Below are positions 1 through 8,174 of a stretch of 64,000 bases of DNA, in pieces. The notes beneath the pieces were generated by a model. That model was not told the origin of the DNA and ran no database searches. It saw nothing but the letters and a program-made list of their open reading frames with translations. The DNA is from Serratia liquefaciens (GTDB taxonomy: Bacteria > Pseudomonadota > Gammaproteobacteria > Enterobacterales > Enterobacteriaceae). The stretch's first letter is position 1; the number at the start of each line of letters is the position of its first letter. A program made the position numbers and the translations under genes. Location of the stretch: the NCBI GenBank assembly GCA_012719855.1, contig JAAXZN010000050.1, forward strand, positions 62,001-126,000. The letters are read 5' to 3'.

Positions 1-564
1 TTCCCCCTGAGCGATCAAATTGCCCGGATGAACATCCATATGCAGCGGCGCCAGTTTCAACGGCGTTGGTGTGCGACGATGCAGAAAATGTTGATGCAAC
101 CGCAGCCAGGCCGGCGTCAAACGCCGACCATCCAGTTGCTGCCAGTAACGGATAAACTGCCGATGCAGGTTCAACGGGTAGCCGCTGGGGGGTTGCCGGT
201 GCAAGCTGGCCATCAACGCCGCCAAGTCGCCCCGCTCATTGAGGCGAGAAAAATCCGCATCTGTGACAACGTCACCATCGAGCCACTGCAGGATAATCCA
301 CTGATTATTTTGCACTAAAACCTGTGGTCCGATGCCTTGTCCGCTGCGATGCAGCACTCTCGCCTCGCGCCGACGGCTGACGCCCAGCGCACTTTTCTCG
401 CGGCTTTGCTGACGCGCCAACAGCTGCACGCCTTCACCTTCTATACGCCAGCTTTCGCCGGTCAGCCCCTGCACCGGACTGAAACGACAACCGGCGGTTT
501 TCACCGCCGGCAGTTCGTTCTCAATCAGCGTTCGCAATGCGCCTTCAGTGTGTAACGGCGCCAT
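1..564 (-). CDS. thiK: Thiamine kinase ThiK (C-terminal part cut by window edge)
   Basis: This is a partial gene entering from the left edge; about 188 residues are visible of a protein that is 274 residues in E. coli. It phosphorylates thiamine during salvage. The visible part carries the aminoglycoside-phosphotransferase-like motif LHMDVHPGNLI near the edge, where the catalytic Asp/Asn of the choline kinase fold sit, and the upstream strand LVQNNQWIILQWLDG. I placed the start at the ATG ending at 564, which overlaps lpoB by 20 nt; a TTG at 537 is an alternative. It follows lpoB on the same strand, matching the E. coli order hinT-ycfL-lpoB-thiK. The identification is firm; the start is less so. 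Confidence 0.85.
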   Translation of the reverse strand, partial: MAPLHTEGALRTLIENELPAVKTAGCRFSPVQGLTGESWRIEGEGVQLLARQQSREKSALGVSRRREARVLHRSGQGIGPQVLVQNNQWIILQWLDGDVVTDADFSRLNERGDLAALMASLHRQPPSGYPLNLHRQFIRYWQQLDGRRLTPAWLRLHQHFLHRRTPTPLKLAPLHMDVHPGNLIAQGE

Positions 565-1129
565 TGCCTGACCAGACGATTTCACCGGTTTGTACCAGCA
601 TCAGTTGCATATCCAACGTTGGAGACTTCACGTCGCCGCTGACGTCGCTGTACAGCACGTACTGTGCACTGACGATCCGCGCCAGACCAATAGCTTTGCT
701 GCGTGAACCCAGGCTGTCATCTGCCGACAGGCCCAGCGTCTGTTTGGCACTGACCAACTGCGCTTCCGGCACGATGGAGAAGGTTTGATTAGATGCCAGG
801 GCTTTGTGCAGCGCGGAGGTCGCTTTCGCCGTCTGCAACGCGCCGTTGGTGTTGTTCTTCACGCTGTCGAGCAACAGCACGCTGCCCGGATTAACGCCAT
901 CGGCTTTCAGCATCTGGTTCACCAGAGGCTGCACGCTGCTCAGCCAGTCGAGCTGCTGAATTTTTGGCGGCTGCGGCACGGGTTCGCTGATCGGGGGCTT
1001 CGGCTCTTCGATCGGCGGCGTTACCGGCTCAACGGTCACCGGCGGCTGCGGTTGTTCCGGTTCCGGCGGACGCGACAGACAGCCGGTTAACGTCAACGCG
1101 GCCAGCGCCATAAATAGATACTTTTTCAT
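545..1129 (-). CDS. lpoB: Penicillin-binding protein activator LpoB
   Basis: Outer membrane lipoprotein that reaches through the peptidoglycan and stimulates the bifunctional synthase PBP1B. The 194-residue product starts with a lipoprotein signal, with the lipobox LTGC ending at Cys17. A disordered proline-rich linker follows (about residues 20-55, repeated PPEPEQPQPP/PIEEPKPP type), then a globular domain from about 60 to the end. This is the known LpoB layout, slightly shorter than E. coli (213). It lies between ycfL and thiK on the minus strand and overlaps the thiK start, so the genes are probably cotranscribed. Recognised by full-length similarity and synteny. Confidence 0.93.
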   Translation of the reverse strand: MKKYLFMALAALTLTGCLSRPPEPEQPQPPVTVEPVTPPIEEPKPPISEPVPQPPKIQQLDWLSSVQPLVNQMLKADGVNPGSVLLLDSVKNNTNGALQTAKATSALHKALASNQTFSIVPEAQLVSAKQTLGLSADDSLGSRSKAIGLARIVSAQYVLYSDVSGDVKSPTLDMQLMLVQTGEIVWSGNGAVTH

Positions 1130-1155
1130 TAATCCCTCTCCACTGAACCAAGAGT

Positions 1156-1545
1156 TTACAAGAATAGATACAGACGCACGCGTTTGGCATCGAGATTGCC
1201 GTTAAGCGAGTAAATTGTGGCGTCTGAATTTGGCGCAATAGTGATGGTGCGCGGCGCCTCAAAAGGCCGGATATCCAGCCCCTGATCGTCATACCAGTAA
1301 AAACGATAGTGTACCGTTACCGGTGTGGATTGGCTGTTACTGAGTTCCGAGGTAGCCATCACGCGCCCGGAAGCATCCGAAATCGACGGGTTGTCGGCCA
1401 GAATGCCCGCGGTCAGCACCGGCGAATCCATCACGACCGTTTGTCCTTCGTTAACCGCGATGCCCTTCGGGCTGCTGCAGCCCATCAGAACGACGACGGG
1501 TAACGCCAGCGCCATCAGACAACGCAGGGATTTGCTATAGCGCAT
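1156..1545 (-). CDS. ycfL: YcfL family lipoprotein
   Basis: A 129-residue predicted lipoprotein of unknown function. Residues 1-23 form a signal peptide ending in the lipobox LMGC (Cys23), followed by SSPKG. The body is a beta-rich DUF1425-type domain, with a YRFYWYDDQGLDI segment near residue 80. It sits 26 nt upstream of lpoB and 12 nt downstream of hinT on the same strand, as in E. coli. The context suggests an envelope role linked to LpoB, but that is inference; nothing in the sequence gives a biochemical activity. Confidence 0.88.
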   Translation of the reverse strand: MRYSKSLRCLMALALPVVVLMGCSSPKGIAVNEGQTVVMDSPVLTAGILADNPSISDASGRVMATSELSNSQSTPVTVHYRFYWYDDQGLDIRPFEAPRTITIAPNSDATIYSLNGNLDAKRVRLYLFL

Positions 1546-1557
1546 GATTGACCTCGG

Positions 1558-1908
1558 TTAGCGTGACAGCAGCGGCCCCAATGAACGGCCACCGACCAAA
1601 TGCATATGAATATGATAGACCTCTTGGCCGGCATGGCGATTGCAGTTAACAATCAGGCGATAACCGTCTTCGGCGATGCCTTCCTGCTCGGCAATTTTTG
1701 CCGCGGCAGTGATCATGCGGCCCAGTGCAGCTTCGTGCTCCACGGTTACGTCGTTAATCGTCGGGATCAGCACATTCGGAACGATCAAAATGTGGGTCGG
1801 CGCCTGAGGTGAAATATCACGGAAAGCGGTGACCAGTTCATCCTGGTAGACCACATCAGCAGGGATTTCGCGGCGGATAATTTTACTGAAAATCGTTTCT
1901 TCGGCCAT
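1558..1908 (-). CDS. hinT: Purine nucleoside phosphoramidase HinT (HIT family)
   Basis: A 116-residue cytosolic enzyme that hydrolyses adenosine 5'-phosphoramidates and lysyl-AMP. The histidine triad is visible as HIHMH at residues 99-103, and the N-terminal [15 protein letters not shown] is typical of the family. The open frame extends further upstream to 1986, but the ATG at 1908 matches the family start and has a good AAGGAA ribosome binding site. First gene of the minus-strand hinT-ycfL-lpoB-thiK group. Confidence 0.95.
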   Translation of the reverse strand: MAEETIFSKIIRREIPADVVYQDELVTAFRDISPQAPTHILIVPNVLIPTINDVTVEHEAALGRMITAAAKIAEQEGIAEDGYRLIVNCNRHAGQEVYHIHMHLVGGRSLGPLLSR

Positions 1909-2151
1909 CTGGCGTTCCTTGTAGAGGGAAAAAAGCTGTACGCAGTATGAGTGACAAATTCTACTGCTTTCAACCTGATTGCGCACTTTCCGCGTTGAGT
2001 GATGCAGAATCAGGCAACCAGCCAGAATAATTACGTCGTTCCCGGCAGCGCATATCTGATTTTTTCACTTTGGTTATTCACTATTGTTGCTTTACTTGCC
2101 CGCGGCCGCCGCCAATAGTAACCCTATGATTAGCAAAGGATAGAAAATAAC

Positions 2152-3057
2152 ATGCAATTCAAAATCCTGGCGCTGGGTGCGCTGTTGCTGTGCGGCCATG
2201 CCGTGGCCGAAACCCAAAGCATTATCGATCTGCAGGCCAACCAACAACATGTGCGGGCGGCGAAGAATCCGGCTGCCGTCGCCTTGATACCGGCCAATTA
2301 CCCTTTTGCCGTACCGGGCAAGCTGACCGTCGCGGTGGCCTCTGAAAACTCCCCGCCGCTGGCGCTGTTTGCCGAAGACAATAAAACACTGATTGGCAGT
2401 GACCCGGATATTGCACAACTGGTGGCAGACAGCTTGGGGCTGGAATTAAATCTGGTGCCCACCTCCTGGGAGGATTGGCCACTCGGGATCAGTTCCGGTA
2501 AGTATGACGCCGCCATTTTCAATATTGCCGTGACCAAACTGCGCAAAACCAAGTTTGATTTCGCCACCTACCGGGTGGATACGCTGGGCTTTTACGTAAA
2601 ATCCACCAGTAAAATCAATTCAATCAACCAACCTGCAGACGTTGCCGGGCTGCGAATCATTGTCGGTTCCGGTACCAATCAGGAAAACATCCTGTTGGGT
2701 TGGGATAAACAGAACCGCGCCAACGGCCTGCCGCCGGTGCAACCGATTTATGTCACCGATGACGCGGCGGCCAACCTGAGCATTCAATCCGGACGCGTCG
2801 ACGCCTACTTCGGCCCCCACTCGACCGGAGCCTACAAGGCGGCACTGACCGGCAAAACCAAAATGGTCGGCATCGGCCCCAACGTGGCCTATGTGGCGGT
2901 CACCACCAAAAAAGACAACGGTCTGGTGGCGGCCATCAACGCCGCCATCAACGGGGTGATCGTCAGCGGAGAATATGCGCAGGTGCTGGACCGTTGGGGG
3001 GAACAGGATGAAAAGGTCCCACGCTCCACCATCAATCCACCGGGTATCGGCGACTAA
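2152..3057 (+). CDS. Orphan polar-amino-acid-type ABC transporter substrate-binding protein
   Basis: A 301-residue periplasmic binding protein of the SBP_bac_3 class. Residues 1-19 are a signal peptide (MQFKILALGALLLCGHAVA), and residues about 55-290 form the two-lobed binding fold, with GSDPDIAQLVADSLG and DAAIFNIAVTKLRKTKFDF as typical segments. The substrate is probably an amino acid or similar solute, but the ligand cannot be read from sequence. No permease or ATPase gene lies beside it, so it must share a transporter encoded elsewhere or act as a sensor. Its 3' end overlaps the convergent HxlR gene by 4 nt. The A/G-rich ribosome binding site AAGGA lies rather far (about 12 nt) from the ATG. 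Confidence 0.85.
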   Translation: MQFKILALGALLLCGHAVAETQSIIDLQANQQHVRAAKNPAAVALIPANYPFAVPGKLTVAVASENSPPLALFAEDNKTLIGSDPDIAQLVADSLGLELNLVPTSWEDWPLGISSGKYDAAIFNIAVTKLRKTKFDFATYRVDTLGFYVKSTSKINSINQPADVAGLRIIVGSGTNQENILLGWDKQNRANGLPPVQPIYVTDDAAANLSIQSGRVDAYFGPHSTGAYKAALTGKTKMVGIGPNVAYVAVTTKKDNGLVAAINAAINGVIVSGEYAQVLDRWGEQDEKVPRSTINPPGIGD

Positions 3058-3431
3058 TCCTCAATTAACTGGGGTGCGTGTGTTCGCATCCAGTTAGCCA
3101 AGGAGTCGAGCGTCGGGCGCAGCGTTTTACCCAGCGACGTAATCTGATATTCAACACGCGGCGGGACCTCCGGAAACACCTGCCGCGTGACCAGACCGCG
3201 CTGCTCAAACTGCCGCAGTTGGCGCGTCAACTCTTTCTGGGCAATCGGCGCAACCGCGCGTTGCAGTTCACTGAAACGCACCGGGCTGTCGATCAAGATC
3301 AATCGGTAAAGGATGGGGATCGCCCACTTCCCTGCAACCAGATTCACGAAGTCCACCATCGGGCAAGGTTCGCCCGCTGCCGGTAACCCGGCTAAATTAT
3401 TTTCCGTGGCGGAAAGCCCAGCTTTGCTCAT
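3054..3431 (-). CDS. HxlR family transcriptional regulator
   Basis: A 125-residue winged-helix repressor. The core motif runs from VNLVAGKWAIPILYRLI through RFSELQRAVAPIAQKELTRQL to a basic wing ending VEYQITSLGKTL, the standard HxlR pattern. Cys23 in the EPCPM segment is at the position where several HxlR/YodB regulators sense thiol-reactive compounds. It is transcribed away from the SDR gene at 3531; the shared gap has an inverted repeat (3451-3487) that is a likely operator. A role in controlling the neighbouring SDR is inference from this arrangement. Confidence 0.88.
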   Translation of the reverse strand: MSKAGLSATENNLAGLPAAGEPCPMVDFVNLVAGKWAIPILYRLILIDSPVRFSELQRAVAPIAQKELTRQLRQFEQRGLVTRQVFPEVPPRVEYQITSLGKTLRPTLDSLANWMRTHAPQLIED

Positions 3432-3450
3432 TTCATCCCTCTTCGCCCGT

Positions 3451-3487
3451 TAGTATCCAAAAGGTGCCTACTATGCAAAGGATACTA
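3451..3487. promoter_or_regulatory. Putative HxlR operator (inverted repeat)
   Basis: TAGTATCC at 3451-3458 and GGATACTA at 3480-3487 are perfect 8-bp inverted arms separated by 21 bp. Between them lies CTACTATG, a further partial half-site. TACTATC-type half-sites are typical of HxlR family operators. The position in the divergent gap fits control of both genes. Confidence 0.6.
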
Positions 3488-3530
3488 TAGCGCAAATAAT
3501 GGCCGTACCGACAATAAACAGGAGTGGGCT

Positions 3531-4277
3531 ATGTCACGACTTAAAGGCAAATACGCGTTGATCACCGGCGGCACCAGCGGCATTGGTTTGGAAACGGCGC
3601 GTCAGTTTATCGCCGAAGGAGCCACGGTGGCGATCACCGGGCGCAGCCAAAGTGGCCTCGAGGCGGCGGGAAAAGAACTGGGTGACGTGTTGTTATTACG
3701 CAACGACGCCGGGGATATCGCTGAACAACGCACATTGGCGCAGCAGTTGGCCAACCATTGGCCGCGCCTCGACGTGTTGTATATCAACGCCGGTGACGTC
3801 ACGCACCATCCCTTGCAAGAGTGGGATGAACAAAGCTATCAGCGGTTGATGGACATCAACCTGAAGGGTCCGTTCTTCCTGATCCAGGCGCTGCTGCCAC
3901 AGTTGGCTAATCCGGCGTCGATTATTTTGTGCGGTTCGGTCAGTGCGCATATCGGGCTGCCGCTAAGCAACGCTTACGCCGCCAGCAAGGCCGGGCTGTT
4001 GTCGCTGGCCCGAACGCTTTCCGGCGAACTGCATCCGCGCGGCATCCGGGTTAACGGCCTAAGCCCCGGCCCGACAGAAACCCCGGCGCTGGGCAAGCTG
4101 GGGTTAAAAGATGCCGATGAGCAGGCGCTGCGCGACGAGATCCGCGCTCTGGTGCCGATCGGCCGTATGGGTACGGCATGGGAGCTGGCAAAGGCGGCAG
4201 TGTTCCTGGCATCGGATGAGTCTGCCTTTATGGTGGGCAGCGAGTTGCTGATCGACGGTGGCGTAGGGAATTTATAG
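3531..4277 (+). CDS. SDR family NAD(P)-dependent oxidoreductase
   Basis: A 248-residue classical short-chain dehydrogenase. The cofactor motif TGGTSGIG starts near residue 13, the structural NAG is at about residue 86 (INAGD), and the catalytic Ser and YAASK motif occur around residues 141-158 (CGSVSAHIG, YAASKAG). The C terminus ends with the SELLIDGGVGNL segment usual for the family. The substrate is unknown. It is divergent from an HxlR regulator, a common pairing for quinone- or aldehyde-responsive genes, which suggests a detoxification role by inference. A good GGAG site precedes the ATG. Confidence 0.88.
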   Translation: MSRLKGKYALITGGTSGIGLETARQFIAEGATVAITGRSQSGLEAAGKELGDVLLLRNDAGDIAEQRTLAQQLANHWPRLDVLYINAGDVTHHPLQEWDEQSYQRLMDINLKGPFFLIQALLPQLANPASIILCGSVSAHIGLPLSNAYAASKAGLLSLARTLSGELHPRGIRVNGLSPGPTETPALGKLGLKDADEQALRDEIRALVPIGRMGTAWELAKAAVFLASDESAFMVGSELLIDGGVGNL

Positions 4278-4336
4278 CGGCGATGATTTCACGTGGTGAT
4301 ATCAAGCCGTGACAGCACAGGCTGCACGGCTTGGCA

Positions 4337-5641
4337 TCAGCCCAGACCGGGAATGGCGACACCGAAAGTTTGCAGCAGCAGCACCATGTTGAGCAGAATA
4401 ATAATCACCGTACCTATGATCGACACCAGGCTGGTCAGGCGGCTATTCACGAACTCGCCCATGATGTCGCGGCGACGCGTAAACATCACCAGGGCAATCA
4501 TCGGCGCCGGCAGCGCCAGGCTCAACACGACCTGGCTGTAAACCAGTGCATCGGTGGCATTAACCCCAAGCGCCACCACGATGAACGCCGGCACCATGGT
4601 CACCATACGGCGCACCCATACCGGAATGCGGAAACCGACAAACCCCTGCATGATCATCTGGCCGGCCATCGTCCCCACCACCGAGCTGGAAATGCCGGAA
4701 GCAATCAGCGACATCAGGAAGATGCCCGCAGCGGCAGCGCCAAACAGAGGCGTCAGCGTATGGTATGCGGTGCCAATCTCCGCCACGTCGCTGTTTCCGG
4801 CATGGAAGGCGCTGGAAGCCATAATCACCATGGCGATATTCACCAGCCCGGCGACAGATAAGGCAATCACCACTTCAATATTGGAAAAACGCAGCAGCTT
4901 ACGCCTTTCACCGCTGTCACTGGCCGGCGCACGGTGTTGAGTCAGCCCGGAGTGCAGGAAGATGGCGTGCGGCATCACCGTGGCGCCGATAATCCCCACC
5001 GCGATGGTCAACGCCTGTGCATCCGGCAACTGCGGCGTCACCATGCCCATGCCCGCCGCAGCCCAGTCCACCGGCACAATAAACATCTCGACCAGGTAAC
5101 ACAGGGCAATAATCGCGACCAGGCCGCCGATCATCAGTTCTACCGGGCGGAATCCTTTTTTCTCCACCATCAGCAAAGCGTAGGTGATGACCGCGGTCAC
5201 CCCCATTCCCGGCAACAGCGGCATATGGAACAGCAAGGCAAGCGCTATAGCCCCGCCGAGGAACTCCGCCAGATCGGTTGCCATCGCCGCCACTTCACTG
5301 AGCAGCCACATGCCGATCACCACCGGGCGCGAAAATTGATCGCGGCACATCTCTGCCAGATTGCGGTGCGTGACGATACCCAACTTGGCCGACAGCGCCT
5401 GGAACAGCATTGCAATCAGGTTGGCCATCACCACCACCCACAACAGGCTGTAACCGTATTTCGAGCCGGCCTGAATATTGGTGGCGAAATTACCGGGGTC
5501 CATATAAGCAATGGAGGCAATCACCGCTGGCCCGGCGAACAGCAGCGGCGTGAATGCGCCACGCTTGCGCCCGGCAAGCGCGTTACCTATCGCCGTATTG
5601 GTTCGTTCGGTTAACGATGTGGTGGTTGCCGCATCACGCAT
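4337..5641 (-). CDS. mntH: Nramp-type proton-coupled Mn(II) transporter MntH
   Basis: A 434-residue inner membrane importer for Mn(II), also able to move Fe(II). The Nramp metal site is complete: the DPGNF motif in TM1 (near residue 48) and the MPH motif in TM6 (VMPHAIFLHS). About 11 hydrophobic segments are visible. The N terminus carries a longer hydrophilic extension than E. coli MntH (412). It is divergent from mntR, and a perfect MntR-like palindrome lies 52-67 nt before the start, so Mn(II)-dependent repression is expected. Confidence 0.95.
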   Translation of the reverse strand: MRDAATTTSLTERTNTAIGNALAGRKRGAFTPLLFAGPAVIASIAYMDPGNFATNIQAGSKYGYSLLWVVVMANLIAMLFQALSAKLGIVTHRNLAEMCRDQFSRPVVIGMWLLSEVAAMATDLAEFLGGAIALALLFHMPLLPGMGVTAVITYALLMVEKKGFRPVELMIGGLVAIIALCYLVEMFIVPVDWAAAGMGMVTPQLPDAQALTIAVGIIGATVMPHAIFLHSGLTQHRAPASDSGERRKLLRFSNIEVVIALSVAGLVNIAMVIMASSAFHAGNSDVAEIGTAYHTLTPLFGAAAAGIFLMSLIASGISSSVVGTMAGQMIMQGFVGFRIPVWVRRMVTMVPAFIVVALGVNATDALVYSQVVLSLALPAPMIALVMFTRRRDIMGEFVNSRLTSLVSIIGTVIIILLNMVLLLQTFGVAIPGLG

Positions 5642-5692
5642 GATTTACCCTCAATCTTTTTCTGGTTATTTTTCACCCAACACTCCCAGCAA

Positions 5693-5708
5693 TGTAGCAT
5701 CGGCTACA
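5693..5708. promoter_or_regulatory. MntR operator upstream of mntH
   Basis: TGTAGC-ATCG-GCTACA is a perfect 6-4-6 palindrome in the mntH/mntR gap, closer to mntH. It strongly resembles the E. coli mntH MntR box (ACATAGC...GCTATGT). The location fits repression of mntH by MntR with Mn(II), and may also allow autoregulation of mntR. Confidence 0.8.
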
Positions 5709-5870
5709 CTTTATGCAAAACGGAAGATACTCTACCTTTGTGTACAAATATTTCTAATTTTAACCCGATGCGCCTGGCGAATTGATAATGCGTCGCCTTT
5801 GGACTAACGTATGGCGGAACTGCATTAATCTGCAACTCACTGGATTTACGTTTAAAGGACGTCTCAGACT

Positions 5871-6341
5871 ATGGCAACAAGCGCACCAGATGACGCCGAT
5901 CGCCCCGTTGTGGCCGAAATGCCGGACGAGGCTGAACATGCCCTGCGCTTCACCCGCGCTCGTGAGGCGCAATCCAATGCGCTGATTGAGGATTATGTCG
6001 AGCTGATAGCCGACCTGCTGGTCACCACCCGCGAGGCCAGGACCACCGATATCGCCAAACGCTTCGGTGTGTCGCACCCGACCGCGATCAAGAACATCGC
6101 CCGGCTCAAGAGTGCGGGTCTGGTGGAGTCACGGCCTTATCGAGGGGTTTTCCTCACGGAGGAAGGTGAACAACTGGCGCAGAAGGTACGCCGTCGTCAC
6201 CGGATAGTCGTCGACCTGCTGGTGTGTCTCGGGGTACCGAACGAAACGGCGGAATTGGACAGCGAAGGGATTGAGCACCACATTTCCAGCGACACCCTGG
6301 CGGTGTTTGAACAGTTCCTGCAAAAACACGCAGAAAAATAA
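5871..6341 (+). CDS. mntR: Manganese-binding transcriptional regulator MntR
   Basis: A 156-residue DtxR-family repressor that senses Mn(II). An acidic N-terminal tail (1-35) is followed by a winged helix (about 45-100; RTTDIAKRFGVSHPTAIKNI is the recognition region) and a dimerisation/metal domain with DLLVCLGV and SEGIEHHIS, which provides Glu-His ligands. Length matches E. coli MntR (155). In E. coli mntR is not next to mntH; here the two are divergent across a shared control region. A terminator hairpin follows at 6353-6385. Confidence 0.93.
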   Translation: MATSAPDDADRPVVAEMPDEAEHALRFTRAREAQSNALIEDYVELIADLLVTTREARTTDIAKRFGVSHPTAIKNIARLKSAGLVESRPYRGVFLTEEGEQLAQKVRRRHRIVVDLLVCLGVPNETAELDSEGIEHHISSDTLAVFEQFLQKHAEK

Positions 6342-6352
6342 ACCCACGCCCA

Positions 6353-6385
6353 CAAAAAAGGGAGGCTTTCGCCTCCCTTAAAACT
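6353..6385. terminator. Bidirectional terminator between mntR and ptsG
   Basis: The arms AAGGGAGGC and GCCTCCCTT close a TTTC-type loop, with an A-rich run on the left and TTAAAA on the right. It can stop transcription from both convergent genes. Confidence 0.8.
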
Positions 6386-6402
6386 CCCCTGCCTGACCTG
6401 AA

Positions 6403-7836
6403 TTAATGGTTACGGATGTATTCGTCCATATCCGTTTTCAGGTTGTCAGATTTGGTACCAAAGATAGCCTGAACCCCCGAGCCTGCGACGACAACGCCGG
6501 CAGCACCCAGTTTTTTCAAGCCAGCCTGGTCAACCTTGCTCACATCCGCCACGCTAACGCGCAGTCGAGTGATACAGGCATCCAGGTTGGTGATGTTCTC
6601 TTTACCGCCGAAAGCCTGAACCAGTGCAGCAGACATTTCTGAACCGCCCTGGGCAACCTGCTCAGAAGCCGTGTCTTCGCGACCTGGTGTTTTCAGATCC
6701 AGTTTGGCAATCAGCACGCGGAAGATGGTGTAGTACACCAGACCGTAGATGATACCGACCACTGGGAACAGCCAGATTTTGCTGCTGTTACCACTCAGCA
6801 CGATAAAGTCGATCAGACCGTGCGAGAAGCTGGTGCCGTCACGCATCCCCAACAGGATACAGATCGGGAACGCCAGGCCAGCCAGAATGGCGTGGATTGC
6901 GTACAGGATCGGCGCAACGAACATGAAGGAGAACTCGATCGGTTCGGTGATACCGGTCAGGAACGAGGTCAGCGCAGCGGAGATCATGATGCCGCCGACT
7001 TTTGCGCGGTTTTCCGGCTTGGCCGAGTGCCAGATGGCAATCGCCGCAGCAGGCAGACCGTACATTTTGAACAGGAAGCCACCGGACAGTTTACCCGCAG
7101 TCGGGTCACCCGCCATATAACGTGGGATGTCACCGTGGAACACCTGGCCCGCCGCGTTGGTGTATTCACCAATCTGCATTTGGAAAGGTACGTTCCAGAT
7201 GTGGTGCAGACCGAACGGCACCAGCGCACGTTCAACCACGCCGTAGATACCAAATGCCACTACCGGGTTCTGATACGCAGCCCACTGGGAAAAGGTCTGG
7301 ATAGCCGTACCGATAGGAGGCCAGATGAAGGACAGCACTACGCCCAGAACGATTGCCGCCAGGCCGGAGATGATCGGCACAAAGCGCTTACCGGCAAAGA
7401 AGCCCAGGTATTCCGGCAATTGAATGCGGAAGAAGCGGTTAAACATATAGGCCGCGATGGAGCCGGAGATAATCCCCCCGAGCACACCGGTATCCGCCAG
7501 GTGTTTGGCCGCGATCTCTTCAGCCGGCAGGTGCAGCACCAAAGGCGCCACTACCGCCATGGTTTTCACCATGATGCCGTAAGCCACTACTGCGGCTAAC
7601 GCGGAGACACCGTCGTTATTGGTGAAGCCCAGGGCAACACCGATGGCGAAGATCAGCGGCATATTGGCGAAAACGGAACCGCCGGCTTCCGCCATCACGT
7701 GGGAGACTACCGCAGGTAGCCAGCTAAAGTTGGCGGAACCGACGCCCAGCAGGATACCTGCGATAGGCAATACGGACACCGGCAGCATTAGCGACTTACC
7801 TACTTTTTGCAGGTTTGCAAATGCGTTCTTGAACAT
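6403..7836 (-). CDS. ptsG: PTS glucose transporter subunit IIBC (PtsG)
   Basis: A 477-residue inner membrane permease that imports and phosphorylates glucose using phosphate from EIIA-Glc. The EIIC membrane domain covers about residues 1-390 ([20 protein letters not shown] start, [15 protein letters not shown] motif), and the EIIB domain follows a linker, with the phosphorylated Cys at about 421 in [11 protein letters not shown]. Length and sequence match E. coli PtsG nearly residue for residue. The frame is open far upstream of 7836, but the ATG there is the conserved start. The leader keeps the Mlc, CRP and SgrS sites. Confidence 0.97.
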   Translation of the reverse strand: MFKNAFANLQKVGKSLMLPVSVLPIAGILLGVGSANFSWLPAVVSHVMAEAGGSVFANMPLIFAIGVALGFTNNDGVSALAAVVAYGIMVKTMAVVAPLVLHLPAEEIAAKHLADTGVLGGIISGSIAAYMFNRFFRIQLPEYLGFFAGKRFVPIISGLAAIVLGVVLSFIWPPIGTAIQTFSQWAAYQNPVVAFGIYGVVERALVPFGLHHIWNVPFQMQIGEYTNAAGQVFHGDIPRYMAGDPTAGKLSGGFLFKMYGLPAAAIAIWHSAKPENRAKVGGIMISAALTSFLTGITEPIEFSFMFVAPILYAIHAILAGLAFPICILLGMRDGTSFSHGLIDFIVLSGNSSKIWLFPVVGIIYGLVYYTIFRVLIAKLDLKTPGREDTASEQVAQGGSEMSAALVQAFGGKENITNLDACITRLRVSVADVSKVDQAGLKKLGAAGVVVAGSGVQAIFGTKSDNLKTDMDEYIRNH

Positions 7837-7839
7837 AGT

Positions 7840-7857
7840 TGAGTGTGCTCCTGAGTA
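7840..7857 (-). promoter_or_regulatory. ptsG Shine-Dalgarno with SgrS sRNA target
   Basis: On the minus strand this reads ACTCAGGAGCACACTCAA just before the ptsG ATG. It is essentially the E. coli ribosome-binding region that the Hfq-dependent sRNA SgrS pairs with during sugar-phosphate stress. Conservation suggests the same control; sgrS itself is outside the window. Confidence 0.65.
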
Positions 7858-7924
7858 ATAGTGCTTTGCTACTTTCCGCGATTCTTCGCGTTGCAAGGGG
7901 GGGAGAAAAAACCCCTGCAATTCA

Positions 7925-7940
7925 GGGTGTCTGAGCACCC
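7925..7940 (-). promoter_or_regulatory. Leader stem-loop of ptsG
   Basis: GGGTG-TCTGAG-CACCC forms a 5-bp hairpin in the untranslated leader, about 90 nt before the start. E. coli ptsG has a comparable GGGCGC...GCCC hairpin at this place. Confidence 0.45.
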
Positions 7941-7944
7941 CTTG

Positions 7945-7970
7945 AATTTTTACGCAGAGTAAAATAAATA
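7945..7970 (-). promoter_or_regulatory. Mlc operator 2 of ptsG
   Basis: On the minus strand the region reads TTATTTTACTCTGCGTAAAA. This matches the downstream Mlc site of E. coli ptsG (TTATTTTACTCTGTGTAATA), the glucose-responsive repressor site. Confidence 0.6.
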
Positions 7971-7981
7971 GGCTGCGCAAT

Positions 7982-7999
7982 GTTTGATGGCAGTCACGT
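7982..7999 (-). promoter_or_regulatory. CRP site of ptsG
   Basis: On the minus strand ACGTGACTGCCATCAAAC carries the CGTGA-N6-TCAAA halves of a CRP site. It corresponds to AACGTGATAGCCGTCAAAC before E. coli ptsG. It implies cAMP-CRP activation. Confidence 0.65.
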
Positions 8000-8111
8000 T
8001 TCAATGAACAAAACCGGGTATTTTTCTTAAATCGCCTATTTTTTGTCAAAAAAGAGGAAAAAACGCCCGCACCTCGCCCTGAAACGGGTGGGAACATTAC
8101 CCGTTTCGGCG

Positions 8112-8136
8112 ATTAATTACGAGCTTAAAAAAAATT
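8112..8136 (-). promoter_or_regulatory. Mlc operator 1 of ptsG
   Basis: On the minus strand TTTTTTAAGCTCGTAATTAA is nearly identical to the upstream Mlc operator of E. coli ptsG. Together with operator 2 it predicts Mlc repression lifted by glucose transport. Confidence 0.65.
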
Positions 8137-8174
8137 CCAGATTCGATGACTACAGCTATAGCCTAGGCCAAAGA

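Larger units (their letters stand above)
7837..8174. other. ptsG promoter and leader region (non-coding)
   Basis: This 338-bp gap between ycfH and ptsG has no credible gene. It contains the two Mlc operators, the CRP site, a leader hairpin and the SgrS target listed separately. Although the ptsG reading frame happens to stay open across much of it, protein similarity starts only at 7836. Confidence 0.75.

Noticed and set aside
6403-8097. A longer ptsG with 87 extra N-terminal residues
   Set aside because: The extension covers the Mlc, CRP and SgrS sites and has no similarity to PtsG; the ATG at 7836 with AGGAG is the real start.
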